Assembly: GCF_001427905.1 (NCBI RefSeq)
Contig: NZ_LMEF01000029.1
Span: forward strand, 326,877 to 390,876
Length of the DNA: 64,000 bases
Source: Flavobacterium sp. Root420
GTDB lineage: Bacteria > Bacteroidota > Bacteroidia > Flavobacteriales > Flavobacteriaceae
Direction of reading: 5' to 3'
The notes below the pieces were generated by a model that worked only from the letters and a program-made list of their open reading frames with translations, was not told the origin of the DNA and did no database searches. Shown one piece after another: positions 37,260 through 46,080 of this stretch (positions within the stretch are counted from its first letter, which is position 1; each line of letters begins with the position of its first letter). A program made the translations under genes and the position numbers.

Positions 37260-38272
37260 TTAGATTTCATTTTTCTCCTGTTCAAAATTTGCTAATTCTT
37301 TGTTGACTTCTTCTAGTAATTGCTGCTCGTTTGGAAGATATAAATGATACTGGCTTGCAATAATATTTTTGTTGCTTTCGGGTAATGTGAATTTAACTAC
37401 ACCGTCATTTTTATTAGCACAAAGTAATATTCCAATTGTAGGATTTTCATTCTCATTTTTTTCAATACGGTCATAATAGTTAACATACATCTGCAATTGC
37501 CCAATATCTTGATGTGTAAGCTTATGTGTTTTGATTTCTATTAAAACAAAGCATTGAAGTAATCTATTATAAAATACCAGATCTACAAAAAACTCATCTC
37601 CATCAATATGAATTCTTTTTTGTCTTGCAACAAAAGAAAAACCATTTCCTATTTCCAATAAAAACTCCTGAAGATGTGTTATGATGGCCTGTTCGAGATC
37701 TTTTTCATAATACGCAGCTTCGCGTTTTAAGCCTAAGAATTTCAAATACATCGGGTCTTTAATAATTTCTCGGGCATCTGAAGGCAACTTTTCATTTTTA
37801 GCAACTGCCATGACACTTTCTTTATCACTGCTCATTAAGAGGCGTTCATATAAACTGCTGTTTATTTGACGCTCCAATTGTCGGGACGTCCAATTGTTTT
37901 TTACGCTTTCAGCAATGTAAAATTCTCTTTTTTCTTGATTATCAATTGATAATAAGAACTTGTATTGTGTCCAGCTCAATTGTGTCCGCAGTGCGGACAC
38001 AATTGGAAAAGTCCTGTAAAATTGACGATACCAGTTTAATTGGCGGTATGAAAATCCACTGCCATACTCGGGTTGTAATTCTTCTGCGAGATATTTAATT
38101 AAGTAAGCTCCGTAATCCGCTCTCTCTTTCCCCTGTTGCTCTTCCTCGAAAATACGTTTTCCAATTGTCCAATACATTTTGGTTCTTTCATTATCAACAG
38201 TTTTATTGCGTTCTCCCTTGAACTCGCAATTATTGCCTTTATATCAGGAATTATGGATTGGTTTTGAAGCAT
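37260..38272 (-). CDS. YhcG-type PDDEXK nuclease (DUF1016), frameshifted 5' end
   Basis: The intact frame (37260-38177) encodes 305 residues: MYWTIGKRIFEEEQQGKERA, a helical DUF1016_N domain, then a PD-(D/E)XK core with D199 (FFVDLVFYN) and E214/K216 (VLIEIKTHK). The missing N-terminus is readable upstream: from an ATG at 38272 a frame reads IIPDIKAIIASSRENAIK and, after a -1 shift in an A run at 38201-38204, joins TVDNERTKMYWTIGK. So the gene is either truncated or carries an error there. Residues 58-68 are encoded by a 29-bp palindrome. YhcG relatives often travel with restriction systems; none is adjacent here. Confidence 0.8.
37977..38005. repeat. palindrome inside yhcG-like gene
   Basis: 13-bp arms (CAATTGTGTCCGC / GCGGACACAATTG) around AGT. 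On the coding (minus) strand it encodes IVSALRTQ, with its centre on the first base of a codon. Four related palindromes lie in the noncoding DNA just upstream of the gene. Confidence 0.85.
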
Positions 38273-38566
38273 TTTTTTTTAAGTAAGGAAGTTAGTTGTA
38301 GTTTGCAAACATACAAAAAAGTAATAAAAACAGATAAAATCAAATAGGTTGTTACTAAATAAATATAGCTGATTACTTGTAAATATGTGGTTTTTAAGTA
38401 TTTGTGTTGTTTTATTCAAGAGCAGAATGTCTTTTGGAAGTGTTGTAGAAATTCTTGATATAACCAATCACTGATTATTTTGCTTTTATGGATGTATAGT
38501 TGTTATGGTAATTTTGTTTACGTCGTAAAAAAGACTCTGAGCTACTACTGCAGAATACGAAAAATA

Positions 38567-38593
38567 AATTGTGCCAACATTGTCGGCACAATT
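38567..38593. repeat. palindrome 2 of yhcG-type array
   Basis: AATTGTGCC / GGCACAATT arms with a near-palindromic middle (one mismatch). The minus-strand frame reads FPIVPTMLAQF, alignable to FPIVSALRTQL of the nuclease. Confidence 0.7.
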
Positions 38594-38674
38594 GGGAAAT
38601 AGATATCGGAAGAAACGTCGAAGAAAATAATCTTTGAATTATGCAATTTACAGATCTGTCTACTGATAAGGAAT

Positions 38675-38697
38675 TTGTCGTGACAGTGTCACGACAA
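38675..38697. repeat. palindrome 3 of yhcG-type array
   Basis: Perfect 11-bp arms (TTGTCGTGACA / TGTCACGACAA) around one base. The minus-strand frame reads LIVVTLSRQIPY. Confidence 0.7.
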
Positions 38698-38947
38698 TTA
38701 AGTTGTTTCTCTTCTTAGCAATAATAGGCGTCTGATTGTGCAAGTATGACTTGCAAAAAACGATAATTATATGCTAGCTAAAGTAAAAACTTTAGTCGAG
38801 AAAGTATTTTTTATAGTAGATATAGCCAAAGATTGATAGGTTAGATATAATTCTTTTTCACATTCTTTACGACAAGGTTCGGGAAAATTTTGAAAATCAA
38901 TATATAGCAGTCTTTTAGTATATTGATTTTATAAGGGATATTTATTT

Positions 38948-38966
38948 CTCTCAACACTGTTGAGAG
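38948..38966. repeat. palindrome 4 of yhcG-type array
   Basis: Perfect 9-bp arms (CTCTCAACA / TGTTGAGAG) around one base. The minus-strand frame reads KLSTVLREINIPYK, alignable to VSALRTQLSWTQYK. Confidence 0.65.
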
Positions 38967-39098
38967 TTTTGTATTGCCCACATATGGTAAGTTCACAAGA
39001 AGAAAAGAAATATTAGTTACAATATTAATTAAAGTATGTCTTAGGACATAATCTAAAAGTTAATATGTATTCTAAATAAATTTTATTTATCTGAGTAA

Positions 39099-39125
39099 AT
39101 TGTGTCTACAGTGCGGACACAATTG
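39099..39125. repeat. palindrome 5 of yhcG-type array
   Basis: Differs from the palindrome inside the nuclease gene at two bases only. The minus-strand frame reads NPIVSAL, stop, TQF, so it is a dead copy of the same coding segment. Confidence 0.75.
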
Positions 39126-39243
39126 GATTGTTCTGGAGTATTTTCTAGTATGAAATTTTCTTCCTGCTAGTGGGGAGCTGCAGATTCGAACCTTAATCTT
39201 TTACTATTTGATTTCCAGATTATTTTAGTTTCACAAAATATCC

Positions 39244-39343
39244 TGTGCCATGATTTTGCCCTAAAACTTACAACGTGCGGAATTGCAGTAGCAATTAAAT
39301 TAAGCGCCTTAACTTTTTGCGGCAAAAAAGGAATTAATTCCAT
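39244..39343. repeat. dispersed repeat, A-B copy
   Basis: Diverged motif A at 39244-39270 (TGTGCCATGATTTTGCC) and the first part of motif B at 39306-39331 (GCCTTAACTTTTTGCGGC), ending in a diverged tail. A GATTCGAACC motif lies ~55 bp before A. Confidence 0.65.
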
Positions 39344-39512
39344 TTGTAATGCGCTATATTAAACAGACTGCTGCCTTGCCCTTTTAGTTAAGGTTTTTCA
39401 TAGGCAAAAACAACCAAACAGTGGAAAAATAAAAAAGGAAGTAAAAAGATGTTTGTATTGTGGTGATTGCATATTTTCATTTAGAACATCTTTGTCTGAT
39501 TGTTCTTTATCC

Positions 39513-40487
39513 TCAACGTCTCACCTGACTTGGGGTAATGGCGAACTTTTTCTTGAATGCATTACTAAAGTGCTGCAATGAACAATAGCCTAATTCAAAT
39601 GCTATTTCGGTAGCTTGTTTTTTGCCTTCGAGCAAATCATTTTTTGCCATCTCTAAACGCAGGTCAGATAAATAAGAAAAAGCTGTTTGATTGAATATTT
39701 CCTTAAATCCCCGCTTGAGTTTATATTCATTTATCCCTGCTATTTTTGCCAACTCTACCAGCGTTGGCGGGGACTCAATATTCTGAACCAAGTAATCACG
39801 GGCAAATACAATTCGTTCTTTGTCGTAATTATGTTTTATGTATTCAGATTTTGAATTTTGATGGTTATTAAATGATTCCGCCTGCAAAACAAGTAATTCA
39901 ATAGTTTTCGAAAGAAGGAATAATCTCTTTAAACCATTAGAATAATCACAATTCAAAATCGAATTAATGCAAGTCTGTAGAGGCAGATCAATATTTAGAT
40001 TAGAATTTGAAAAAGCCACAGGTGTTCCCGAAACTATTTTGTCAGCAAACTGCTTAAGGCTTTCATTTCCATCTTTTGATATAGTCAAGAAAGAATCCTT
40101 TGCAAATTGAACCATAAATGATTTCATCTGCAATTCATCAAACTTCATCTTACCTTCAGCATTGTTACCGTAGAATAAATTATGCTGATTCCCATTCAAC
40201 TCAAAGGAATTGCTCATCCCATCTTGTCTTATTGAAGTTCTTCCCTGCAAATTAAAGTGCATGGTTACCAATTCCGTATCTCCTTTCCAATCCAGTTCTG
40301 CTGGTTTGTCAAGATTAGTTTCGGAATACAGGATCTTAATACCATCAAAAAGCCATTGTTTAGCAGATAATTCTCCAAAAGGGATGTTTATTTTAAAGGC
40401 ATCCTCTTTAAAACCATGATGATCAAAATTATTTTTATCAAAGGCCATTTCAAATGCCTTATTATCATTTCTTAATTTAAATCCCAT
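39513..40487 (-). CDS. AraC family transcriptional regulator
   Basis: A 324-residue protein. A long N-terminal sensor part is followed by a C-terminal AraC domain (TLVELAKIAGINEYKLKRGF and ATEIAFELGYCSLQHFSNAF, ending ITPSQVRR). It is divergent from the FAD monooxygenase gene across 266 bp, a common regulator/target pairing. Confidence 0.88.
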   Translation of the reverse strand: MGFKLRNDNKAFEMAFDKNNFDHHGFKEDAFKINIPFGELSAKQWLFDGIKILYSETNLDKPAELDWKGDTELVTMHFNLQGRTSIRQDGMSNSFELNGNQHNLFYGNNAEGKMKFDELQMKSFMVQFAKDSFLTISKDGNESLKQFADKIVSGTPVAFSNSNLNIDLPLQTCINSILNCDYSNGLKRLFLLSKTIELLVLQAESFNNHQNSKSEYIKHNYDKERIVFARDYLVQNIESPPTLVELAKIAGINEYKLKRGFKEIFNQTAFSYLSDLRLEMAKNDLLEGKKQATEIAFELGYCSLQHFSNAFKKKFAITPSQVRR

Positions 40488-40543
40488 TGTTCCCTAATTT
40501 ACCAGTTTAGCTCCTTTTTTTACAAGTTCATGTTTTGATAGTG

Positions 40544-40562
40544 CGATAATTTTGCATCGCGA
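40544..40562. promoter_or_regulatory. TAATTTTG box within short inverted repeat
   Basis: A TAATTTTG -7-like box (40547-40554) lies between GCGAT and ATCGC arms, in the space between AraC and the monooxygenase. A promoter overlapped by an operator is possible. Confidence 0.35.
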
Positions 40563-40753
40563 TCTCATATAAGGAATAAAAAAATCAAAGTTAGAAAAAA
40601 ACATATACTAATGACGATCAGAAATGATCATTAAGAATATAGGCAAGCAAAAACAGCACATTGTCGCAATTTAAATTATGTGAGAGTAGCGATGCTTTTT
40701 TGCACTAAATTTTTTACTACTACTTGATTAAATAAAAATAAAGAAGAAAAACA

Positions 40754-41932
40754 ATGAATAAAAAAGCAATCATAATAGGTGCAGGTATTGCAGGGCCAAT
40801 ACTAGCTTTACACCTGAAAAAAATAGGTTTTGAGTCTGAAATATTCGAATCGAGATCAGAAGGCAATACAAAAGAGGGAGCTTTTCTAGGACTTACTCCC
40901 AATGGCCTGAATGTCTTGAAAGAATTTGTTGATTTAAGGTTGCTCAAAGAAGATTATACCCCCGGCTCAATGAAATTTTTCAATTCCAAAGGAAAACAGA
41001 TAGCAGAATTGGGCACAGCTTATCAAAAGCAGCAATATGGCGTAGAAACACTTCAGTTAAAAAGGGCAAACCTGAATAAATATGCCCGGATAACAGCAGC
41101 TGATGCAGGCATAAAAATAAGGTACGATAAAAAATTTGTCTGCTATGATGAAACAAATGAAAAGGTGATAGCATATTTTGCTGATGAAACTACGGCTACC
41201 GGTGATATTATGATCGGCTGTGACGGAATGTTTTCTGAGCTCAGAAACCAATTGTTCCCGGAATCTTCTGTACTCAAGTACACAAAACTTATCTCTACCG
41301 GTGGTTATGCAAAAATTCCCGAACTTTCAAAACCACTGGATTCAATACGAATGACCTTTGGTGAAAGAGGATTTTTTGCTTATTCGGTTTCTGACAAAGG
41401 CGAAGTCTGGTGGTTCAATAATTATTTTAGAGAGCAACAACCAAAGCCACAGGAAATAGAGAAAACATTAAAAACTGAAATTCAGGACCACTTAGCAGAT
41501 GTTCATAAAAACGATGATCCTTTATTCTCCAAAATAATCAAAAACAGTTACGAGATTATTGCCTATCCTATTTATGATGTGCCCAAGCTTTCACATTGGC
41601 ATAAAGGCAGGGTTTGTCTTATTGGAGATGCCGCACATGGTATTTCTCCACATATTGGGCAGGGAGCATCACTGGCATTAGAAGACACGGTTGTAATTGC
41701 CGAGTTATTAAAATCGCAAAAAGACTACAGAACTGCATTTGAGATTTTTCAGTCCGAGCGTCAGCCCAGAGTAGAGAAAGTAATAAAAAGCGCCAGAAAA
41801 GTAGGCAATACTAAAACAAAAACGAATCCAATAGCAGCATGGTTCCGTGATCGCTTAATTGGCTTGTTTATTGTCAAACAAATTCAAGAGCTTGACTGGA
41901 TTTATGGTTGGAAATATTCACATAAAGAATAA
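40754..41932 (+). CDS. FAD-dependent monooxygenase (TetX/PHBH-like)
   Basis: A 392-residue flavoprotein. The N-terminal dinucleotide fold is IIGAGIAGPILALHL (GxGxxG), the middle has the DG motif (IGCDGMFSELRNQL), and the GD motif is VCLIGDAAHGISPHIGQGAS. This is the class A flavin monooxygenase plan, which includes tetracycline-modifying TetX proteins, but the substrate cannot be told. The divergent AraC gene probably controls it. Confidence 0.9.
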   Translation: MNKKAIIIGAGIAGPILALHLKKIGFESEIFESRSEGNTKEGAFLGLTPNGLNVLKEFVDLRLLKEDYTPGSMKFFNSKGKQIAELGTAYQKQQYGVETLQLKRANLNKYARITAADAGIKIRYDKKFVCYDETNEKVIAYFADETTATGDIMIGCDGMFSELRNQLFPESSVLKYTKLISTGGYAKIPELSKPLDSIRMTFGERGFFAYSVSDKGEVWWFNNYFREQQPKPQEIEKTLKTEIQDHLADVHKNDDPLFSKIIKNSYEIIAYPIYDVPKLSHWHKGRVCLIGDAAHGISPHIGQGASLALEDTVVIAELLKSQKDYRTAFEIFQSERQPRVEKVIKSARKVGNTKTKTNPIAAWFRDRLIGLFIVKQIQELDWIYGWKYSHKE

Positions 41933-42423
41933 CAGTTAATGCAATAGTGCAGCATAGAATTGATATGGTATGCCGTGAATTCATCAGTCTATTACTAAGA
42001 GTTTTTTTTATATATCAAGATTAAGTCTCGTCTTCATTATTAAATTTTAAAATAATAGAATTTTCTATTTAAGAGTTTTCCCAATAGACCTTTTAATTCA
42101 ATGGAAAAACGGATAAAAGACTTGAGTCATAACATAAAATCTCCTTTGGCCATACATACCAGAAATAACAAATGGGATAATAAATATCCCATACAAAATA
42201 GCTGCAACCTTTTTGGCAAAATGTAAAGAAAGGATAATGCGCAGAGCCACTTACATTTTGCCAAAGGCGTTGCACCGTTTGCTAACCAGTTTTATAAATT
42301 TTTCTGCCATCCAGGCTGTAAAAGTTAAGCTTATTGCATTTGAAAAATATTCTCTTTGGATTTTACAAAAGGATTGTGAAGTTTTAAAAAGAAAAGAAGA
42401 AGAAAAAGAAAGCTCCAAAATTG
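41933..42423. other. gap with short frames and inverted repeat
   Basis: Contains a 41-codon frame at 42101-42226 (LSHNIKSPLA resembles a histidine-kinase H-box, too short to call) and a frame from 42237 to the IS border. A 15-bp inverted repeat lies at 42212-42226/42251-42265. No confident gene. Confidence 0.4.
42212..42265. repeat. 15-bp perfect inverted repeat with 24-nt loop
   Basis: TTTGGCAAAATGTAA pairs with TTACATTTTGCCAAA. There is no T run, so it is not a simple terminator. It lies next to an IS3-type end. Confidence 0.6.
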
Positions 42424-43080
42424 TGGACTGCACCCAAAAGTTTAGACGAATTTATAATTAAATTTGATAATAATGAGCTCGATATCGTATCGGGCTCATT
42501 GCTTTTAGATTAAGTTTTATTGAGTCATTGTTATAATAGTCTAAATATTCGATTATTTCCTTTTTTAATTGATTAATAGAACTATATTTTTAAGATAAAA
42601 AAGTTCTGATTTTAAAATTCCAAAGAAGTTTTCAATAATAGCATTGTCAATACAGTTTCCTTTTCTGGACATACTTTGTTTAATTACTTTTTCCTTTAAT
42701 AAGAACTGGTATTGTTTCATTTGATATTGCCAGCCCTGGTCTGAGTGCGGTATTAAATTACTTTTATCTGGTATTTTTTCAAAAGATTTTTTTAGCATAT
42801 TGACTATCTGATTAAAATGAGGTCTTTCGGATAATGCATAACTTATTATTTCTCCATTAAATAAATCAATAATTGGAGAAAGATACAGTTTATTACCAGA
42901 GACATTAAATTCAGTGACATCCGTTGCCCATTTTTCATTAGGCATTGCAGCCTTAAAATTACGTTTTAGTATATTGGGAGCTATTTTACCAAGTTCTGTG
43001 ACAGGCTCTCTCGGAATATCTTGAAATGCTTGAAAAGGAGCACAGGGATGTCTTGAAGCTCTTTGATCCCATTCACGCAA
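42424..43080 (-). mobile_element. IS3-family (IS150-like) fragment
   Basis: The right end has the IS3/IS150-type inverted repeat TGGACTGCACCCAAAAGTTT at 42424. The transposase OrfB C-terminal half reads NEKWATDVTEFNVSGNKLYL, HSDQGWQYQMKQYQ and NCIDNAIIENFFGILKSELF with the DDE catalytic residues. A one-base loss in a T5 run (42587-42591) breaks it; the shifted frame finishes MSPIRYRAHYYQI at 42458. The OrfA part and the left end are gone, and the fragment stops next to a SnoaL gene. Confidence 0.85.
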
Positions 43081-43085
43081 AAACT

Positions 43086-43535
43086 TTAAGGTTTTTTCTC
43101 AATTACATATGCTTTTACTTCCGCTAATTTACCATTATCAAATCGCCAAATGTCGCAGTAACTGTAATGGCTATAGCTTCCGTCTACATTTTTCAAGGAA
43201 ATATTTCCCGTTGCAGTTACAAAGTTGCCTTCTTCAATTGATCTTTCCATATCAAATATTGGCGGAGCCAGATAAAATTCTTTTATATACTGCCTTACCG
43301 CTTCTTTTCCTAGAAGGGTTCTCTCACCAACAAATACCCATTTGCTGTCTTCAGTAAGGTACGATAGATATTCTTCATATTTTCCTTCTCGTACGAGTTG
43401 ATTTGCATCAAGCAAAATTTTTGTGTTGTTCATAATATTTGACTTTTTTGAGTTTAAATTTTTATTTTGAGAATAGATATTAAGTACTGTCATAAACAAT
43501 AAAATAATTGTAAAGGTTTTTTTCATAATCAACAT
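43086..43535 (-). CDS. exported SnoaL-like/NTF2-fold protein
   Basis: A 149-residue protein with a signal peptide (KKTFTIILLFMTVLNIYSQ) and a SnoaL-like domain (QLVREGKYEEYLSYLTEDSK, LLGKEAVRQYIKEFY, SHYSYCDIWRFDNGKLAEVK). Its start faces the HxlR regulator gene across 121 bp, a likely regulated pair. Function is unknown; the fold serves isomerases, hydrolases and binding proteins. Confidence 0.8.
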   Translation of the reverse strand: MLIMKKTFTIILLFMTVLNIYSQNKNLNSKKSNIMNNTKILLDANQLVREGKYEEYLSYLTEDSKWVFVGERTLLGKEAVRQYIKEFYLAPPIFDMERSIEEGNFVTATGNISLKNVDGSYSHYSYCDIWRFDNGKLAEVKAYVIEKKP

Positions 43536-43656
43536 TTTTGATTTATTTTTGAATTGAGGATCGTTTAATATTAGGATCGCTCTACAAAGCTATAACTTAA
43601 AAGCCATAGTAGATTCCCTGCCACCCAATTGTATGGTACTATCAAAAATGTAAGTA

Positions 43657-44022
43657 ATGACAAAGATTAAGGAGACCTCCACCAATTTTGAGAACAAAAA
43701 GGCTTTGGCAGATGAGTGTTCAGAGGTATATGCGGCAAACATCATTGGCGGTCAATGGTCCCTTGTAATTTGCTCTTGGTTGTTGCAAGGCAAGATGCGT
43801 TTTGGAGAGTTGAAGAAATCCATTCCAAACATAACTGAACGCATGTTGACGTTGCAGCTGCGAAAGCTGGAAAAGGATAACATCATAACTAGAAAGATAC
43901 ATGCCGAAGTTCCTCCTAGAGTGGAGTATGAGCTAACAGAGATAGGCTATGAATTAAGGCCTATAATACAGCAGATGGAAGATTGGGGAAAGCGACACAA
44001 AGATCTTAGCGGCCAGTTATAG
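43657..44022 (+). CDS. HxlR family transcriptional regulator
   Basis: A 121-residue winged-helix protein: GGQWSLVICSWLLQGKMRFG, ELKKSIPNITERMLTLQLRK, LEKDNIITRKIHAEVPPRVE and YELTEIGYELRPIIQQMEDW. All four blocks are typical of HxlR. It is divergent from the exported SnoaL gene. Confidence 0.93.
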   Translation: MTKIKETSTNFENKKALADECSEVYAANIIGGQWSLVICSWLLQGKMRFGELKKSIPNITERMLTLQLRKLEKDNIITRKIHAEVPPRVEYELTEIGYELRPIIQQMEDWGKRHKDLSGQL

Positions 44023-44449
44023 GTTTTCTCATTTTTTGTGGTCGCTCTGCCATTCGAACCTCAGAAGAGAAAAGTTTGATTTTAATGAATTAAGTACCAG
44101 GTCAAGACTTACGCACCACGATTCTGCCACAAAACTTATAATGGTCAAATATCTTTAAAAATCGCCTTAACTTTTTGTGGCAAAAAAGGTATCCACTCCA
44201 TTTCTACTGTGCCACGAATGTGCCACAAATTTCAAATTGTCAATTTTTGACCATTTTTCAATAAAATAGGAGAGTTTACCTTGTTTAATATGAATGTTGT
44301 AATTCATAATTGTTTGCTAAGTAAAAATATAGTTTTATATGGAATAATAAAAAAATCTAATTCTTTTAAATTGTGTGAAACAAATTGAAGAAAAATACAA
44401 ATTAAATTTTTGTGGCAAAAAAGGTATGTACTCCATCATAAACACATCT
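44023..44449. other. gap with A-B-A-B repeat copies
   Basis: Noncoding; holds a CATTCGAACC motif at about 44053-44062 and the repeat copies at 44112-44230 and 44407-44434 (described separately). Confidence 0.55.
44112..44434. repeat. dispersed repeat, A-B-A'...B copies
   Basis: Motif A at 44112-44138, motif B at 44164-44199, motif A' at 44208-44230 (TGTGCCACGAATGTGCCAC), and a second B at 44407-44434. A' and its AT-rich right flank resemble the copy at 59.8 kb (CACAAATTTCAAATT and a later GAATGTTNTAATTC). Confidence 0.7.
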
Positions 44450-45262
44450 TTAAGGTTTGATTTCATTGTACAATAAAGAGGCATTTACACCAAACTTATT
44501 TTTAAATGCGGTTGAAAAATGAGAAAGATTCTCAAAACCAACTTCCAAATATACTTCCGTTGGGCGTTTTTTCTTTTGAGAAATGAGAAAATATGCCATT
44601 TCCAATCTACGGTTTTGAAGCCATTTTTCTGGTGATGTACTAAATAACTTTGCAAAATCCCTTTTAAATGATGAAAGACTACGACCTGTGAGCGTAGCAA
44701 ATTGTATTATAGGAACGTTGTATGAAAAATATCTGTTCATGTAGGCCTCCAAGTCAATCTTATGTGGCTCGCTAAAATCAAACAGAAAATTTTTCAATAA
44801 AGGATTACGAAGTAACAACTCAATAGCCTCAATAGTTTTTACTCTTGCCAAATTTTCTGTTAGCTTTTCGGGTTCATCAAAATAAGGCATTAGCGAATCA
44901 AAATAACCTTTCATAAAAGGATCCAACTGTAAATTTATGTTTGGCTCTCCTGCATACATTCGACTAGTCTCTATGCTGTGTTCGACACAGTACTTTTTAA
45001 GTGTGTTAGAATCTAATAAGATATAAATGCCCATAAACGGCTTTCCTGTATCGGGTTTTTTTACAGCTTTTATCAACTGGTTTTTCCGAACCAAACTTAA
45101 GGAACCCTTCCCTAAACTTTCTATACCATTTTCTGTAAAAACATCTATACTCCCCTGTATTATTAAACCCAAAACATGTTCGGGAACGAATGGTTCTTCC
45201 CCTTGTTTCTGTTCGCCTACACAGGAGTATAAAATATTATGTTGTTGTACTACATTTTGCAT
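44450..45262 (-). CDS. AraC family transcriptional regulator
   Basis: A 270-residue protein with a cupin-like N-terminus and a C-terminal AraC domain (QFATLTGRSLSSFKRDFAKL and PTEVYLEVGFENLSHFSTAF). It lies 8 bp after the SDR gene on the same strand, so the two form an operon. Confidence 0.88.
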   Translation of the reverse strand: MQNVVQQHNILYSCVGEQKQGEEPFVPEHVLGLIIQGSIDVFTENGIESLGKGSLSLVRKNQLIKAVKKPDTGKPFMGIYILLDSNTLKKYCVEHSIETSRMYAGEPNINLQLDPFMKGYFDSLMPYFDEPEKLTENLARVKTIEAIELLLRNPLLKNFLFDFSEPHKIDLEAYMNRYFSYNVPIIQFATLTGRSLSSFKRDFAKLFSTSPEKWLQNRRLEMAYFLISQKKKRPTEVYLEVGFENLSHFSTAFKNKFGVNASLLYNEIKP

Positions 45263-45270
45263 AGGATTAA

Positions 45271-46080
45271 TTATTTCTTCATTTGGCTCATTATCAGTTT
45301 ATCCATTAGTTTGTCAGAAAGAAGTTTTCTTATCATCAAAAATGGTTTAGCTGAAAAACCACCAACATATCTTGTTTTTGGGTTTCTCGCCTCAATACTG
45401 CTTTTAATCAATTTCGCAATTACAATTGGTTCGGGTAATTTCAAATTTGCCGTTGCTCTTTGTGCACTTTCCACCATTTCCTTATAGGCTGTTTTTCCAG
45501 AAATACGCTTCATATTATCATTTGCAATATCTCCCCATTCAGATTTTATTCCACCAGGTTCTATTACAATTACATCAATTCCAAATTGTTTTACTTCCAT
45601 CCTCAAGCTGTCACTTAATGCTTCTAAAGCAAATTTACTAGCGTGATACCAGCCATTAAGAGGGAAGGCAATTTTTCCGCCAATTGATGAAATATTTACG
45701 ATTTTACCAAATTTATTTTCTCTCATTTTGGGCAGCACCAGCCGTGTCAATTGCTGTGCACCAAATACATTTACTTCTAACTGATAGCGTGCATCTTCCA
45801 TCGGTAAGTCTTCAATTGCGCCGGCTGATCCGAAGCCCGCACTATTTACTAAAATATCAATGCTTCCTGCTTCTTTTAAAATTTGTTCTGCGCATGCAGA
45901 CATGCTTTCCTTTTTTGTTACATCCAGGGCAATCGGTTTAATGCCAAAGCTTTTAAGATCTTCCATTTTATCTGTTCGGCGTGCGGCACCATAGACATTG
46001 TAACCATTTTGTGCTAAATAAATAGCTGTCGCTTTACCAATTCCTGCTGAAGCACCAGTTACTAATACTGTCTTTGTCAT
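45271..46080 (-). CDS. short-chain dehydrogenase/reductase
   Basis: A 269-residue classical SDR: TGASAGIG at 8-15, IDILVNSAGFGSAG, and the Ser-Tyr-Lys set in VNISSIGG ... GWYHASKFALEAL. It uses NAD(P)H to reduce a carbonyl or oxidise an alcohol; the substrate is not known. It heads a two-gene operon with an AraC regulator. Confidence 0.92.
   Translation of the reverse strand: MTKTVLVTGASAGIGKATAIYLAQNGYNVYGAARRTDKMEDLKSFGIKPIALDVTKKESMSACAEQILKEAGSIDILVNSAGFGSAGAIEDLPMEDARYQLEVNVFGAQQLTRLVLPKMRENKFGKIVNISSIGGKIAFPLNGWYHASKFALEALSDSLRMEVKQFGIDVIVIEPGGIKSEWGDIANDNMKRISGKTAYKEMVESAQRATANLKLPEPIVIAKLIKSSIEARNPKTRYVGGFSAKPFLMIRKLLSDKLMDKLIMSQMKK

Larger units (their letters stand above)
38273..39512. 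other. 1.2-kb noncoding stretch with palindrome array
   Basis: No intact gene. Holds four palindromes related to the one inside the yhcG-like gene (38567, 38675, 38948, 39099), a TTCGAACC motif at about 39188-39195, and a dispersed A-B repeat at 39244-39343. It looks like a graveyard or cassette region. Confidence 0.6.

Noticed and set aside
38567..39125. Palindrome cluster as a CRISPR array
   Set aside because: Units differ in sequence, are palindromic and irregularly spaced (about 106, 271 and 155 bp); no repeat/spacer pattern and no cas genes.
42237..42461. Frame MRRATYILPKALHRLLTSFI... next to the IS3 end
   Set aside because: No family match, and it runs into the IS inverted repeat. Likely a chance or truncated frame.
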